64,000 nucleotides of DNA from Pedobacter sp. B4-66. GTDB taxonomy: Bacteria; Bacteroidota; Bacteroidia; Sphingobacteriales; Sphingobacteriaceae. Under the pieces are notes generated by a model. That model did not search any database. It saw only the letters and a program-made list of their open reading frames with translations, and was not told the DNA's origin. The DNA is taken from the NCBI RefSeq assembly GCF_018492665.1, contig NZ_JAFVME010000009.1:248001-312000 (forward strand), in the 5' to 3' direction. The position numbers were made by a program, and so were the translations under genes. Below, one piece after another: positions 53,864-62,273 of the stretch (position 1 is the stretch's first letter; each line of letters opens with the position of its first letter).

Positions 53864-56093
53864 ATGAAAAAATACTTTATTCTCATCCTCTTGATCGGGG
53901 CTCTTATTACAAAGGCACAAGACAAAAAAGCACAGAATGATACCTTGAAAAAGGACACTGTAACTAAAACGAAACTACTGAAAGAGGTCATCATCAATAA
54001 CCGAAAAAAAATGATAGAACGAAAAATAGATCGGACAATAGTCAACGTTTCTGGTTTCATTAGCACTGCAGGAACTGATGCTCTGGATTTGCTAGGACGT
54101 TTGCCCGGACTGCGGGTAAATGATGATGGGAATGTTAACCTGATGGGCAAGGGTGCAACGATTTATGTGGATGGCAAACCAACTTACCTATCCGGATCAG
54201 ATCTTGCAGCTTATCTTAAGTCCCTGCCTACCGATTTGCTGGACAAGATCGAATTATTGCCCAATCCGCCTGCCAAATATGATGCAGCGGGCAGTGGAGG
54301 AGTCATCAATATCATCACCAAAAAGAACAAACAACCCGGATATAATGCATCACTATCCAGTAATGTGGGAACAGGCGTCTATCGAAAAGCGAATGGCTCT
54401 TTAAATATGAATTATAGAGTAGGTAAACTAAATCTATTTGCCAATGCCGGGGCTGGTAGTCCCAAAGACTTCGAAAACGCCTCGTCCCTCAGGCATTTTC
54501 TAAACCCTGATGGGACACCCATGACAACATTAGATCAGGAAAGTGAAATCGTTTATACCCGCAGTTATGGAAACATCAAACTTGGTGCAGATTATTACCT
54601 CAACAAAAAAAACACTATTGGATTTATAGCAAACGCAACCAGGAATTCAGTAACTGAACGAGGAGAAAACCGCAACAGGATCTTCAATGCTGCGCATCAG
54701 CTCGATTCTTCAATCTGCTCGGCAAATGATGCCAATAATAAATTCCGAAACCAACTGATGAATTTGAATATGGTACACCAATTTGATTCATTAGGTACGG
54801 AACTGAGTATGGATTTGGATTATGGCCAATACCATACACAAATTGACCAGGTATTTAGTAATCACACATTTACTCCACAGGGTGAATTGTTGAATAAAGA
54901 AAGGATACACGGTATGTTACCGAGGCAAATCAATATCTATTCGGCAAAGACAGATTTAGCCATACCGTTAAAAAGCAAGATCAAGCTCAATATGGGTCTA
55001 AAAATCAGCAAGGTTAGCACAGACAACAAGGCTAATTATTTTACGGGTGAAGTGCGCGCCGAGCAAGTTGACTATAACCGCAGCAACCAATTCTATTACA
55101 AGGAAACGATCTCTGCAGCTTACCTGGAAGGATTTAAAGAAATTGGTAGATTTGGAATAAAGGCAGGTTTAAGAGCCGAGCACACACAATCCAATGGGCA
55201 CCAGCTTGGAAACGCTATGGTTGCCGACTCTTCTTTCCACCGAAGTTATCTAAATGCTTTCCCTACACTGTTTATTTCTTTTAAACCGGACACCACAAAT
55301 ACCAACCATTTTTTTTTTCAGCTATGGCAGACGAATTGGGCGCCCGGGATATGACCGTCTTAATCCCTTCCTTTCGTTGGTGCAACGCTACAATCAAGTA
55401 GTAGGAAATCCATTTTTAAAACCTGATTTTACAAATACATTTGAGTTGACACATGTATTCAAAGAGCAGCTGAACACAATACTATATTACTCAGACTTGT
55501 CCAACATCAGCGGATCCGTAATTCGGCCTATGAATGATGTGTATGTAAAACGACCGGAAAATACCGGTAACCTGCAGATTGCCGGACTAATGATCACCTA
55601 CAATAAAGATATATTTAAATGGTGGAATACTGATTTTTCGATAAACCCGGAACGAATTCATATGAACATACTTTTGGATGATAAACGTATAGACACCACA
55701 TTTTTTGCATATTCATTCAACTGGTTCAATCGTTTTGCGATCAGCAAAAGTTGCACAGCAGAGTTGGTTATGAACTGGGGAGGTAGATCATTTTCAGGAC
55801 AGAATACAACTAAGGGAATAATGGCATGGCGTGCAGGCATTAAACAACAATTATTTAAAGGAAATGGCTCAATTGGCATCAACGGCAGCGATTTGTTTTA
55901 TTCAGCAATTACCCGTGGAAAAATTATAAATGTAGCAGGATCTGGTGCCAATTATAAAAATCGTGGAGACAGCAGGACGGTAATCCTGTCTTTCAGTTAC
56001 AAGATCAGTAAAAATGCAAAGGATAATAAAAGGCTTAGGGACAGGAACGGTGCCATGGATGAACAAAACCGCGTGCTGACTACAACACCGTAG
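53864..56093 (+). pseudogene. TonB-dependent outer-membrane receptor, frameshifted at a T10 run
   Basis: The reading frame from 53864 (signal peptide MKKYFILILLIGALITKAQ; plug with ALDLLGRLPGLRVNDDGNVN, ATIYVDGKPTYLSG, AAGSGGVINIITKKN) stops at about 55354. The coding sense continues in the next frame (SYGRRIGRPGYDRLNPFLSL) to 56093, ending with FSYKISKN and a tail. The switch falls at ten consecutive T (55309-55318); with nine T the two halves join as NHFFFSYGRRIG, giving about 742 residues. Such proteins (OMP_b-brl_3 family) are found beside LytS/LytTR pairs. The shift may be real decay, phase variation by slippage, or a sequencing error; the rest of the sequence is otherwise intact. Confidence 0.85.
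55309..55318. repeat. ten-T homopolymer at the receptor frameshift
   Basis: Ten consecutive T lie inside the receptor coding sequence at the point where the frame changes. Nine T would restore the full protein. Confidence 0.9.
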
Positions 56094-56107
56094 TATTACT
56101 TTAATAT

Positions 56108-56641
56108 CTATTTGCTGTGAATTGCTGAGTCTAATTTCTTAAGTGCAATAGATAGTTGTGCAAACACGGTCTTGTCAGATAACCCAAGGATAGTCGCCAC
56201 CTCTTTACAAGAGAGATCATCTTCTTTTACCATTTTAAAAATGAGTTTGCATCTGGCAGGCAGTTCATTGACAGCCTTTAACATATTATCAGATAATTCT
56301 TTACTAATCAGGATTTGAGATGGATCTATAGATAGATGGAAATAATAGGCTTCAGTTACCTTAATTTCATTATTTTTTTTTGAAGATACACTACGTAAAT
56401 GATTTAAACAGCCGTTTTTGATGGATGCATAAAGATAAACCTGCATGTTTTTAATGTGCAGGTTTTTATTGCGCTCCATCCAAAGCTTCACCAATACATC
56501 GTTTACAATTTCTTCGGCAATCTCTCGCTCCCCCACAAATGATTGTGCGAATTGGAAAAACTTATGTGCATAACCCTCATAAAGTTCATTAAATGCAGAT
56601 TCGTCCTCATTTTCCCGAATGCGAATGATCAGCTCCTGCAT
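56108..56641 (-). CDS. ECF sigma factor (RpoE-like)
   Basis: A 177-residue sigma-70 family protein: region 2 (about 10-80; FNELYEGYAHKFFQFAQSFV, AEEIVNDVLVKLWMERN) and region 4 (about 120-170; LPARCKLIFKMVKEDDLSCK, VATILGLSDKTVFAQLSIAL). It belongs to the group that pairs with FecR anti-sigma factors and SusC transporters. No FecR is adjacent; the nearest one is at 50846-51916 on the same strand. It is convergent with the frameshifted receptor, 14 bases apart. Confidence 0.92.
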   Translation of the reverse strand: MQELIIRIRENEDESAFNELYEGYAHKFFQFAQSFVGEREIAEEIVNDVLVKLWMERNKNLHIKNMQVYLYASIKNGCLNHLRSVSSKKNNEIKVTEAYYFHLSIDPSQILISKELSDNMLKAVNELPARCKLIFKMVKEDDLSCKEVATILGLSDKTVFAQLSIALKKLDSAIHSK

Positions 56642-56761
56642 ATCCCAATATTTAAAACTAATTTTTAGTAATATTAGAAATAATGATTCAATATATTTTT
56701 ATATCTGCACTTATTTTTCTTTATGATTCATAGTGAAGTCTAAATACTCTCAGAAAGGACT

Positions 56762-57664
56762 TTATTTAATCAACATTTGTGTAAAAGTGGTACTGTCTCC
56801 TTTAAAAACATTAAAATCCACCGCATGATTAATACCAGAGATTCTGGCCTTATCAGAATGTTGCCAAAAGAACCATTTAGTAGCATCATTAACTTTAAGC
56901 TTAGGTTGGTGATAATGTGCAATCCATAAAGGATAATCATCAAAATATCCTTTGAGATAGTCGTTGTAAAATGACAAACCTGTATAAATAATTGGCTTCA
57001 CTTGCTCTTTCTTTTCTACATAAGAAACAAACTCCTTTAATTGAGCTCTCATATTAGCAGGAGAAGTTCCATTTAATTGTTCAATATCAACTACTGGAGG
57101 AAGGTCACCAGCTTCAAACTTTACAGTTTGTAGAAAGAACTTAGCCTGCCAACTGCCTGATTTCTGTGGCCTGAAAAAATGATATGCTCCACAAACGATG
57201 CCTACCTTGGCAGCTTCACGCCAGTTTCGTTGAAAATAAGGATCAACACTAAGCATTCCTTCCGTAGCCTTTATAAAGGCAAAGTGTACACGCACATCAT
57301 CTTCTTCCATAGCCTTAACCCTTTTCCAATCAATTTTACCCTGATAATAAGAAACATCTATACCATGTATATTGTAATTCTTTGGTATTCGGATATTAAA
57401 GCTCCTATAAGAACGATAAGCAGGATCCTCCCCCATATCCTTTAACCACCTCCATGTTGAAGTAAACCCTTTAATAATATAAGCATAATAAAAAGGAGAC
57501 AACAGAACAAGTAGCACAGCCACAAGGAAGAACTTAAACTGCATAGACCAGGGCTTTTTCTTCACTTGCTTTTTTCTTGGAGCAGCTTTTTTACGCGGTA
57601 CAGTAGTTTTTCGGGGAATGGATGTCTTTTGCGAAACAGGTGTTTTTCTTTGTGCTGGCGGCAT
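56762..57664 (-). CDS. membrane-anchored GH25 lysozyme
   Basis: The start at 57664 (MPPAQRKTPV) is preferred over one six codons upstream. The 300-residue protein has a Lys/Arg/Pro-rich cytoplasmic head with repeated PRK motifs (about 17-38), one membrane helix (about 44-64) and a GH25 muramidase domain (about 98-295). Catalytic signs are D103 in HGIDVSYYQG, FIKATEG, and D193/E195 in PPVVDIEQLNG. It should cut the glycan strands of peptidoglycan from the periplasmic side of the inner membrane. Confidence 0.92.
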   Translation of the reverse strand: MPPAQRKTPVSQKTSIPRKTTVPRKKAAPRKKQVKKKPWSMQFKFFLVAVLLVLLSPFYYAYIIKGFTSTWRWLKDMGEDPAYRSYRSFNIRIPKNYNIHGIDVSYYQGKIDWKRVKAMEEDDVRVHFAFIKATEGMLSVDPYFQRNWREAAKVGIVCGAYHFFRPQKSGSWQAKFFLQTVKFEAGDLPPVVDIEQLNGTSPANMRAQLKEFVSYVEKKEQVKPIIYTGLSFYNDYLKGYFDDYPLWIAHYHQPKLKVNDATKWFFWQHSDKARISGINHAVDFNVFKGDSTTFTQMLIK

Positions 57665-57724
57665 GATGCTGCAAAAATACATTATATAGCCAATTTTGGA
57701 TGGTTGTAAAAAAATATTTGAAGA

Positions 57725-57760
57725 AACTAATATTTTAGTTGCGCAACTAAAATATTAGTT
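57725..57760. promoter_or_regulatory. 36-bp perfect palindrome upstream of blaI-like gene
   Basis: The 36 bases are identical to their own reverse complement. Each half is itself an imperfect dyad: AACTAA-TATT-TTAGTT at 57725-57740 and AACTAA-AATA-TTAGTT at 57745-57760. BlaI/MecI repressors bind 14-16-bp dyads, often in pairs, upstream of their own genes. The site lies about 95 bases before the repressor gene. Confidence 0.7.
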
Positions 57761-57853
57761 CTATATTAGGTTTATATTCTAACCCACTATGTTTTAATAC
57801 ATTGAATTAGGATTAAAATTGAATGTTAACCAAATATTTTTATACCAATCCCA

Positions 57854-58228
57854 ATGATGAAAGAATTGACCAAGGCAGAAGAACAGATCATGCAAGTGCT
57901 ATGGGAACTTAAACAAGCTTTTGTAAAGGATGTAATAGAACAACTTCCAGACCCCAAGCCTGCAACCACAACAGTATCTACAATTATCAGAATATTAGAA
58001 GGTAAGGGTTTTGTAAATCATGAGGCTTTTGGCACTACTCATCGGTACTTCCCTATTATCAGTATAGATGAGTATAAGGAATTTGCTACAGGCAAATTAT
58101 TGAATAGCTATTTCGGCAATTCTGTTGAAAAGATGTTTTCCTTCTTTCTGAAGCAAGAAAAGGTAGACTTAAAAGAAGCTGATGAAATACTAAAACTAAT
58201 TGAAGACCTTAAAAAGAATCAAAAATGA
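57854..58228 (+). CDS. BlaI/MecI/CopY family repressor
   Basis: A 124-residue winged-helix repressor: LTKAEEQIMQVLWELKQAFV (about 4-23), TTTVSTIIRILEGKGFVNHE (about 38-57), then RYFPIISIDEYKEFATGKL and a C-terminal dimerisation helix. It is the repressor partner of the BlaR1-like membrane protease encoded next, overlapping by 4 bases. Loss of repression would follow proteolysis by that partner. No beta-lactamase gene is nearby. Confidence 0.93.
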   Translation: MMKELTKAEEQIMQVLWELKQAFVKDVIEQLPDPKPATTTVSTIIRILEGKGFVNHEAFGTTHRYFPIISIDEYKEFATGKLLNSYFGNSVEKMFSFFLKQEKVDLKEADEILKLIEDLKKNQK

Positions 58229-59859
58229 ACGCTCTAACCTACCTTTTGCAGGTAAATCTCTACCTGCTCCTCTTCTATCTTTTTTATCTTGTATTACTTC
58301 GTAATGAGACGTTCTTTAGGCTAAACCGCTTCTATTTGGTTGGCTCGGCTGCGTTCGCTCTTTTCATTCCACTTTTACGTGCAGATTGGATAAAGGAACT
58401 ATTTGTTACTGAAAAGGTGCAGCAATTAGCTCAAAACATAGAAGCTGTGGTTACAGTCTCCCAAACGACCACTATTATAGCAACACTTAAAGCAGAAGAA
58501 TCTTCCCTATCTGCTATAGAATGGTTTTTGATAATCTACGGCTTGGTAACCGCGGTCTTTTTGATCAATTTTTTAAGAAAGCTCTATCTACTAAACCAAA
58601 TTTTAAAACGAGGTAGTAAAGGACAGGCATTTAGCTTTTTTAATACAATTTCTGTAGATAATGACCTGGAAGGTCAGGAAACCATCATGAAACATGAGCT
58701 GGTACATGCAAAACAATGGCATTCTGCCGATGTGATTTTCTTTGAGCTTTTTACTGCTATGAACTGGTTCAACCCCATCGCCTACCTATATAAAAATGCC
58801 ATTAAAAATATACATGAATTTATTGCAGACGAAACTGCCGCCTCAACATTGGAAAGTAAATCAGCATATGCGCTCTTGCTGGTCTCCAATGTTTTTGATA
58901 CCCAACCTCAGCAATTAACAAACAGTTTTTATAATCAATCATTATTAAAAAGGAGAATCATTATGTTACACAAAACAAAATCTCGTAAGGTTGCCATACT
59001 GAAGTATGGGCTCTCAGTACCTCTTTTTGCAGGTATGGTTATTTTTTCATCAGCCACCGGTGCTGAAGCGAAAATCATTACTAAGATTACCGACAAGGTA
59101 GTCCCAATCATTATAAATCATCCCAAAACCGACATCAATCCAATCGGGAATTTAAAGCGCGAGATCGAGACTACCTCTGCTCTTAAGATGAAAAATAAGA
59201 AGAAAAAAAACAATGTTTCACAATTAAAGGAGTTAGAATCTCGTCGCCAAGATATTCCGATTAACCTGAGTGATTATACCCACAATTTCAAAAGGGAGGG
59301 AACTGGCCGAAACTTCAAGGAGGGCATAATCATTATATCCTTTGAGGTTAATGAGAATAAGAAAGCGGGTAATTTTAAAATGTTAGAATCTGATAATTTT
59401 GAATGGCAGGATGATTATTTGGCTTACCTTAACGAATTTAATGATACAGTATCACTGACAAAAGGCACCTATCATTTCTATAAAGGCTTCATCTATTCAG
59501 GTAACGAGGATAAATATCCAAGCGACAAAAAATTATTAAATAGTAAAGCAAACATGTTATTTGGTGGATATACTAAACAACTGCCAATGTTTATCGCTCA
59601 GGATGAGACAAAAGAAGAAGCTGGAAAAATTGTGAACTACCTAGCTGGAACTCCGCTTACAGACCCTGTAATTCTTGTTGACGGTAAGGAAGCAAGTTAC
59701 AAAAAAACCAAAAATGGATTTAAACTTGATGAGGTAATATACCCAAGAGGTCTAAAAACAATTCGTGTATTTAAGGGAGACAAGGCTGTTACTGAATACA
59801 ATGAAAGTGCCAGAAAAGGGCTAATTGTTATCGTTACGAAGATACTAGCCGGACACTAA
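58225..59859 (+). CDS. BlaR1-type M56 membrane metallopeptidase with plug-like C-terminus
   Basis: A 544-residue protein with four membrane helices (about 4-24, 36-52, 100-117, 263-283). The M56 zinc site is H157-E158-x-x-H161 (KHELVHAKQWH) with E203 in FIADETAAS as probable third ligand. The periplasmic C-terminal half (about 290-544) is not a penicillin-binding sensor as in true BlaR1; its end reads PVILVDGKEASYKK, LKTIRVFKGDKAVTEYN and GLIVIVTK, which resembles the plug segment of TonB-dependent receptors. Signal and target are unknown; beta-lactam sensing should not be assumed. Confidence 0.88.
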   Translation: MNALTYLLQVNLYLLLFYLFYLVLLRNETFFRLNRFYLVGSAAFALFIPLLRADWIKELFVTEKVQQLAQNIEAVVTVSQTTTIIATLKAEESSLSAIEWFLIIYGLVTAVFLINFLRKLYLLNQILKRGSKGQAFSFFNTISVDNDLEGQETIMKHELVHAKQWHSADVIFFELFTAMNWFNPIAYLYKNAIKNIHEFIADETAASTLESKSAYALLLVSNVFDTQPQQLTNSFYNQSLLKRRIIMLHKTKSRKVAILKYGLSVPLFAGMVIFSSATGAEAKIITKITDKVVPIIINHPKTDINPIGNLKREIETTSALKMKNKKKKNNVSQLKELESRRQDIPINLSDYTHNFKREGTGRNFKEGIIIISFEVNENKKAGNFKMLESDNFEWQDDYLAYLNEFNDTVSLTKGTYHFYKGFIYSGNEDKYPSDKKLLNSKANMLFGGYTKQLPMFIAQDETKEEAGKIVNYLAGTPLTDPVILVDGKEASYKKTKNGFKLDEVIYPRGLKTIRVFKGDKAVTEYNESARKGLIVIVTKILAGH

Positions 59860-59899
59860 AGATTAAATAAAATCAGTCTTAGGATAAAGCACTATAAAT

Positions 59900-59976
59900 A
59901 AAAACACCAATGTTCCTGATCGACATGCGCAGCAGTTTTTCACTGCTGTGAGGAGAGAAGGAATATTGGTGTTTTT
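59900..59976. terminator. compound terminator between M56 and M20 genes
   Basis: An outer 18-bp stem (59900-59917 with 59959-59976, one G-T pair) encloses a smaller CAGCAGT/ACTGCTG hairpin. The outer arms carry A5 and T5 at the ends, so it can stop transcripts from both convergent genes. Confidence 0.85.
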
Positions 59977-60007
59977 ATTAAATAGGCGGACTGAAGTCAA
60001 AAGGCAA

Positions 60008-61381
60008 CTACCCTTTACTCAATTCCGCAAAGTACTTATGGAACAAAGGCAATGTTTCAATTCCTTTGTAATAGTTATAAATATCATATTTCTCATTTGG
60101 CGAGTGTAGGGCATCGCTATCCAAACCAAAGCCAAAAAGCACAGATTTAATACCCAACGCACTTTCAAATAAAGCAACAATAGGAATACTTCCACCACCA
60201 CGCGTAGGGATCGGTTTTTTACCAAAAGAATCAACAATAGCCTGTTCAGCTGCACGGTAAGCTATACTATCGGTAGGTGTTACTACAGGCTCACCACCAT
60301 GATGTGCAGTAACTTTAACCTTAACATAATCAGGAGCGATGCTTTCAAAATGCTTGGTAAAGATCTCTGCAATTTCATCTGAACTTTGGTGAGGCACCAA
60401 GCGCATAGAAATTTTGGCATTCGCTTTTGAAGGAAGTACAGTTTTAGCACCCTCTCCTATATAACCACCCCAAATACCATTTACCTCTAAAGTAGGTCTG
60501 GTTCCGGTGCGTTCTAATGTCGAATAACCTTTCTCTCCCCACTCAGCATCAATTTCAAGGTCTTTTTTATATTCTTGCAAATCAAATGGAGCCGAGTTTA
60601 AAGCTGTCTTCTCCCCATCAGTAAGCTCAACCACTTTATCATAAAAAGCTGGTATGGTAATGTGATTGTTTTCGTCATGTAATGAAGCAATCATTTTGCA
60701 CAATATAGTAATTGGATTTGCTACAGCACCACCATACACACCTGAGTGTAAATCACGGTTTGGACCAACAACTTCAACTTCCATATAGGCTAAACCACGT
60801 AATCCGGTTTCAATTGAAGGATTTTCCATACTGATCATTGATGTATCAGAAATCAACACCACATCAGCTTTTAAACGCTCTACATTAGCATTTACAAAAA
60901 TGCCAAGATTTGCTGAACCTACTTCTTCCTCACCCTCAATCATGAATTTAACATTACATGCCAGGGTATTGGTCTTCATCATCAATTCAAAAGCTTTTAC
61001 ATGCATGTAAAACTGACCTTTATCATCACAAGCACCACGGGCATAGATCTTTCCATCACGTATTGTAGGCTCAAATGGAGGAGTTTTCCATAATTCCAAC
61101 GGATCTGCCGGCTGCACATCATAGTGCCCGTAAATTAATACCGTAGGAAGACTTTCATCAACAATTTTCTCACCGTAAACGATTGGATAGCCTGCTGTTT
61201 CACAAATCTCTACTTTATCGGCACCAGCATCTTTAAGTTTTTGAGCAACATAATCGGCAGTTTTTAGTACATCTCCTTTATATTTTGGATCAGCACTAAC
61301 CGATGGGAAACGTAACAATTCAAACAACTCATCTAAAAAGCGTTGCTTGTTTTCTTCAACATATTTTTTGATTTCTTGCAT
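60008..61381 (-). CDS. M20 family dipeptidase
   Basis: A 457-residue metallopeptidase of the carnosinase/DapE-like M20 group. Zinc-site motifs are YGHYDVQP (H86, with D88), ARGACDDKGQ (D119 or D120), and EGEEEVGSAN (catalytic and ligand glutamates near 151-152). The lid domain is about 190-350 (DLHSGVYGGAVANPITILCK), and TRGGGSIPIVALFE with LHSPNEKYDIYNYYKGIE closes the site. It should act on cytoplasmic dipeptides; specificity is not readable. Confidence 0.93.
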   Translation of the reverse strand: MQEIKKYVEENKQRFLDELFELLRFPSVSADPKYKGDVLKTADYVAQKLKDAGADKVEICETAGYPIVYGEKIVDESLPTVLIYGHYDVQPADPLELWKTPPFEPTIRDGKIYARGACDDKGQFYMHVKAFELMMKTNTLACNVKFMIEGEEEVGSANLGIFVNANVERLKADVVLISDTSMISMENPSIETGLRGLAYMEVEVVGPNRDLHSGVYGGAVANPITILCKMIASLHDENNHITIPAFYDKVVELTDGEKTALNSAPFDLQEYKKDLEIDAEWGEKGYSTLERTGTRPTLEVNGIWGGYIGEGAKTVLPSKANAKISMRLVPHQSSDEIAEIFTKHFESIAPDYVKVKVTAHHGGEPVVTPTDSIAYRAAEQAIVDSFGKKPIPTRGGGSIPIVALFESALGIKSVLFGFGLDSDALHSPNEKYDIYNYYKGIETLPLFHKYFAELSKG

Positions 61382-61755
61382 AACAGATTAGTTTTTACGA
61401 ATTTTTCTTAAGTTAGTTTAAAGCACTTTTAGGTTATTTTATAGAAAAATAAGCCATTATTAGTCTTTATTTTGTGGGAGCAAAACTAATTAAATTATAC
61501 CAGTTGGTGGTACTCAGCGTACGCTATTTTAGACTTTGGATTACCAACTTTGAATGGCCGCAAAAAGAAAAGGGATAAATCCTAAGACTTACCCCCTTAA
61601 ATTAACGCTCTCACGATAAAGGTAACTATTCCGTTACAAATTAGCAAGAACTATTTTCAAATTTATACCAATGATTATTATACAAGGTAAAAGATAACCG
61701 TACTACTCTAGTCAAATAATTCCTTAACTTCGTTCAACACATCAAAAACGCAGGA
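61382..61755. other. 374-base intergenic stretch without recognisable features
   Basis: The gap between the divergent M20 peptidase and PH-domain genes holds no coherent frame, strong hairpin or consensus promoter that I can support. It is AT-rich, with promoters for both sides presumably inside. Confidence 0.4.
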
Positions 61756-62271
61756 ATGAAGGAATTTACCAATGAAACATTAGATACCGGATCATTACCG
61801 AAATATGAAGAAGTACCGCTAAATTCCCTAAGCAAGAAGTACTGGAATGTAATGCTGATAAATATCTTTATCTTTTTACTAATTGTTGGCATTGGAGTTA
61901 CAACAGTGTTAATATTTAACGCTGATGTAAGGGCATACCTATATATAATACTAGGGATTTATGTTGTTTTTGCCTTGTTAATGATAACTCTTTACCGCGC
62001 TAGTCTTAAAAAAAGGGGATTTGCAGTTAGGGAAAAAGACATTATGTACACCAGTGGAATCATAGCCCTATCTACTACTGTAGTCCCTTTCTCCAGAATA
62101 CAACATATTGCTTTAGATGAAGGCTTGTTTTCCAGAATATACGGACTAGGCGAATTAAGAATTTTCACCGCAGGTGGTAGCTCCGGCAGCTTACATATTC
62201 CCGGAATTCAAATTGAGAAAGCCAAAAGCATTAAAGAATTACTCATGAAACAAATAAATGAAGCTGATTAA
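61756..62271 (+). CDS. bacterial PH domain membrane protein (YdbS-like)
   Basis: A 171-residue protein with two membrane helices (about 34-57 and 60-81) followed by one bacterial PH domain of the bPH_2 type (about 85-165; AVREKDIMYTSGIIALSTTV, VPFSRIQHIALDEGLFSRIY, GELRIFTAGGSSG). It is the usual small partner of a longer protein with several such domains, encoded 2 bases downstream. The pair is widespread (YdbS/YdbT in Bacillus); its function is not well settled. Confidence 0.88.
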   Translation: MKEFTNETLDTGSLPKYEEVPLNSLSKKYWNVMLINIFIFLLIVGIGVTTVLIFNADVRAYLYIILGIYVVFALLMITLYRASLKKRGFAVREKDIMYTSGIIALSTTVVPFSRIQHIALDEGLFSRIYGLGELRIFTAGGSSGSLHIPGIQIEKAKSIKELLMKQINEAD

Positions 62272-62273
62272 CG

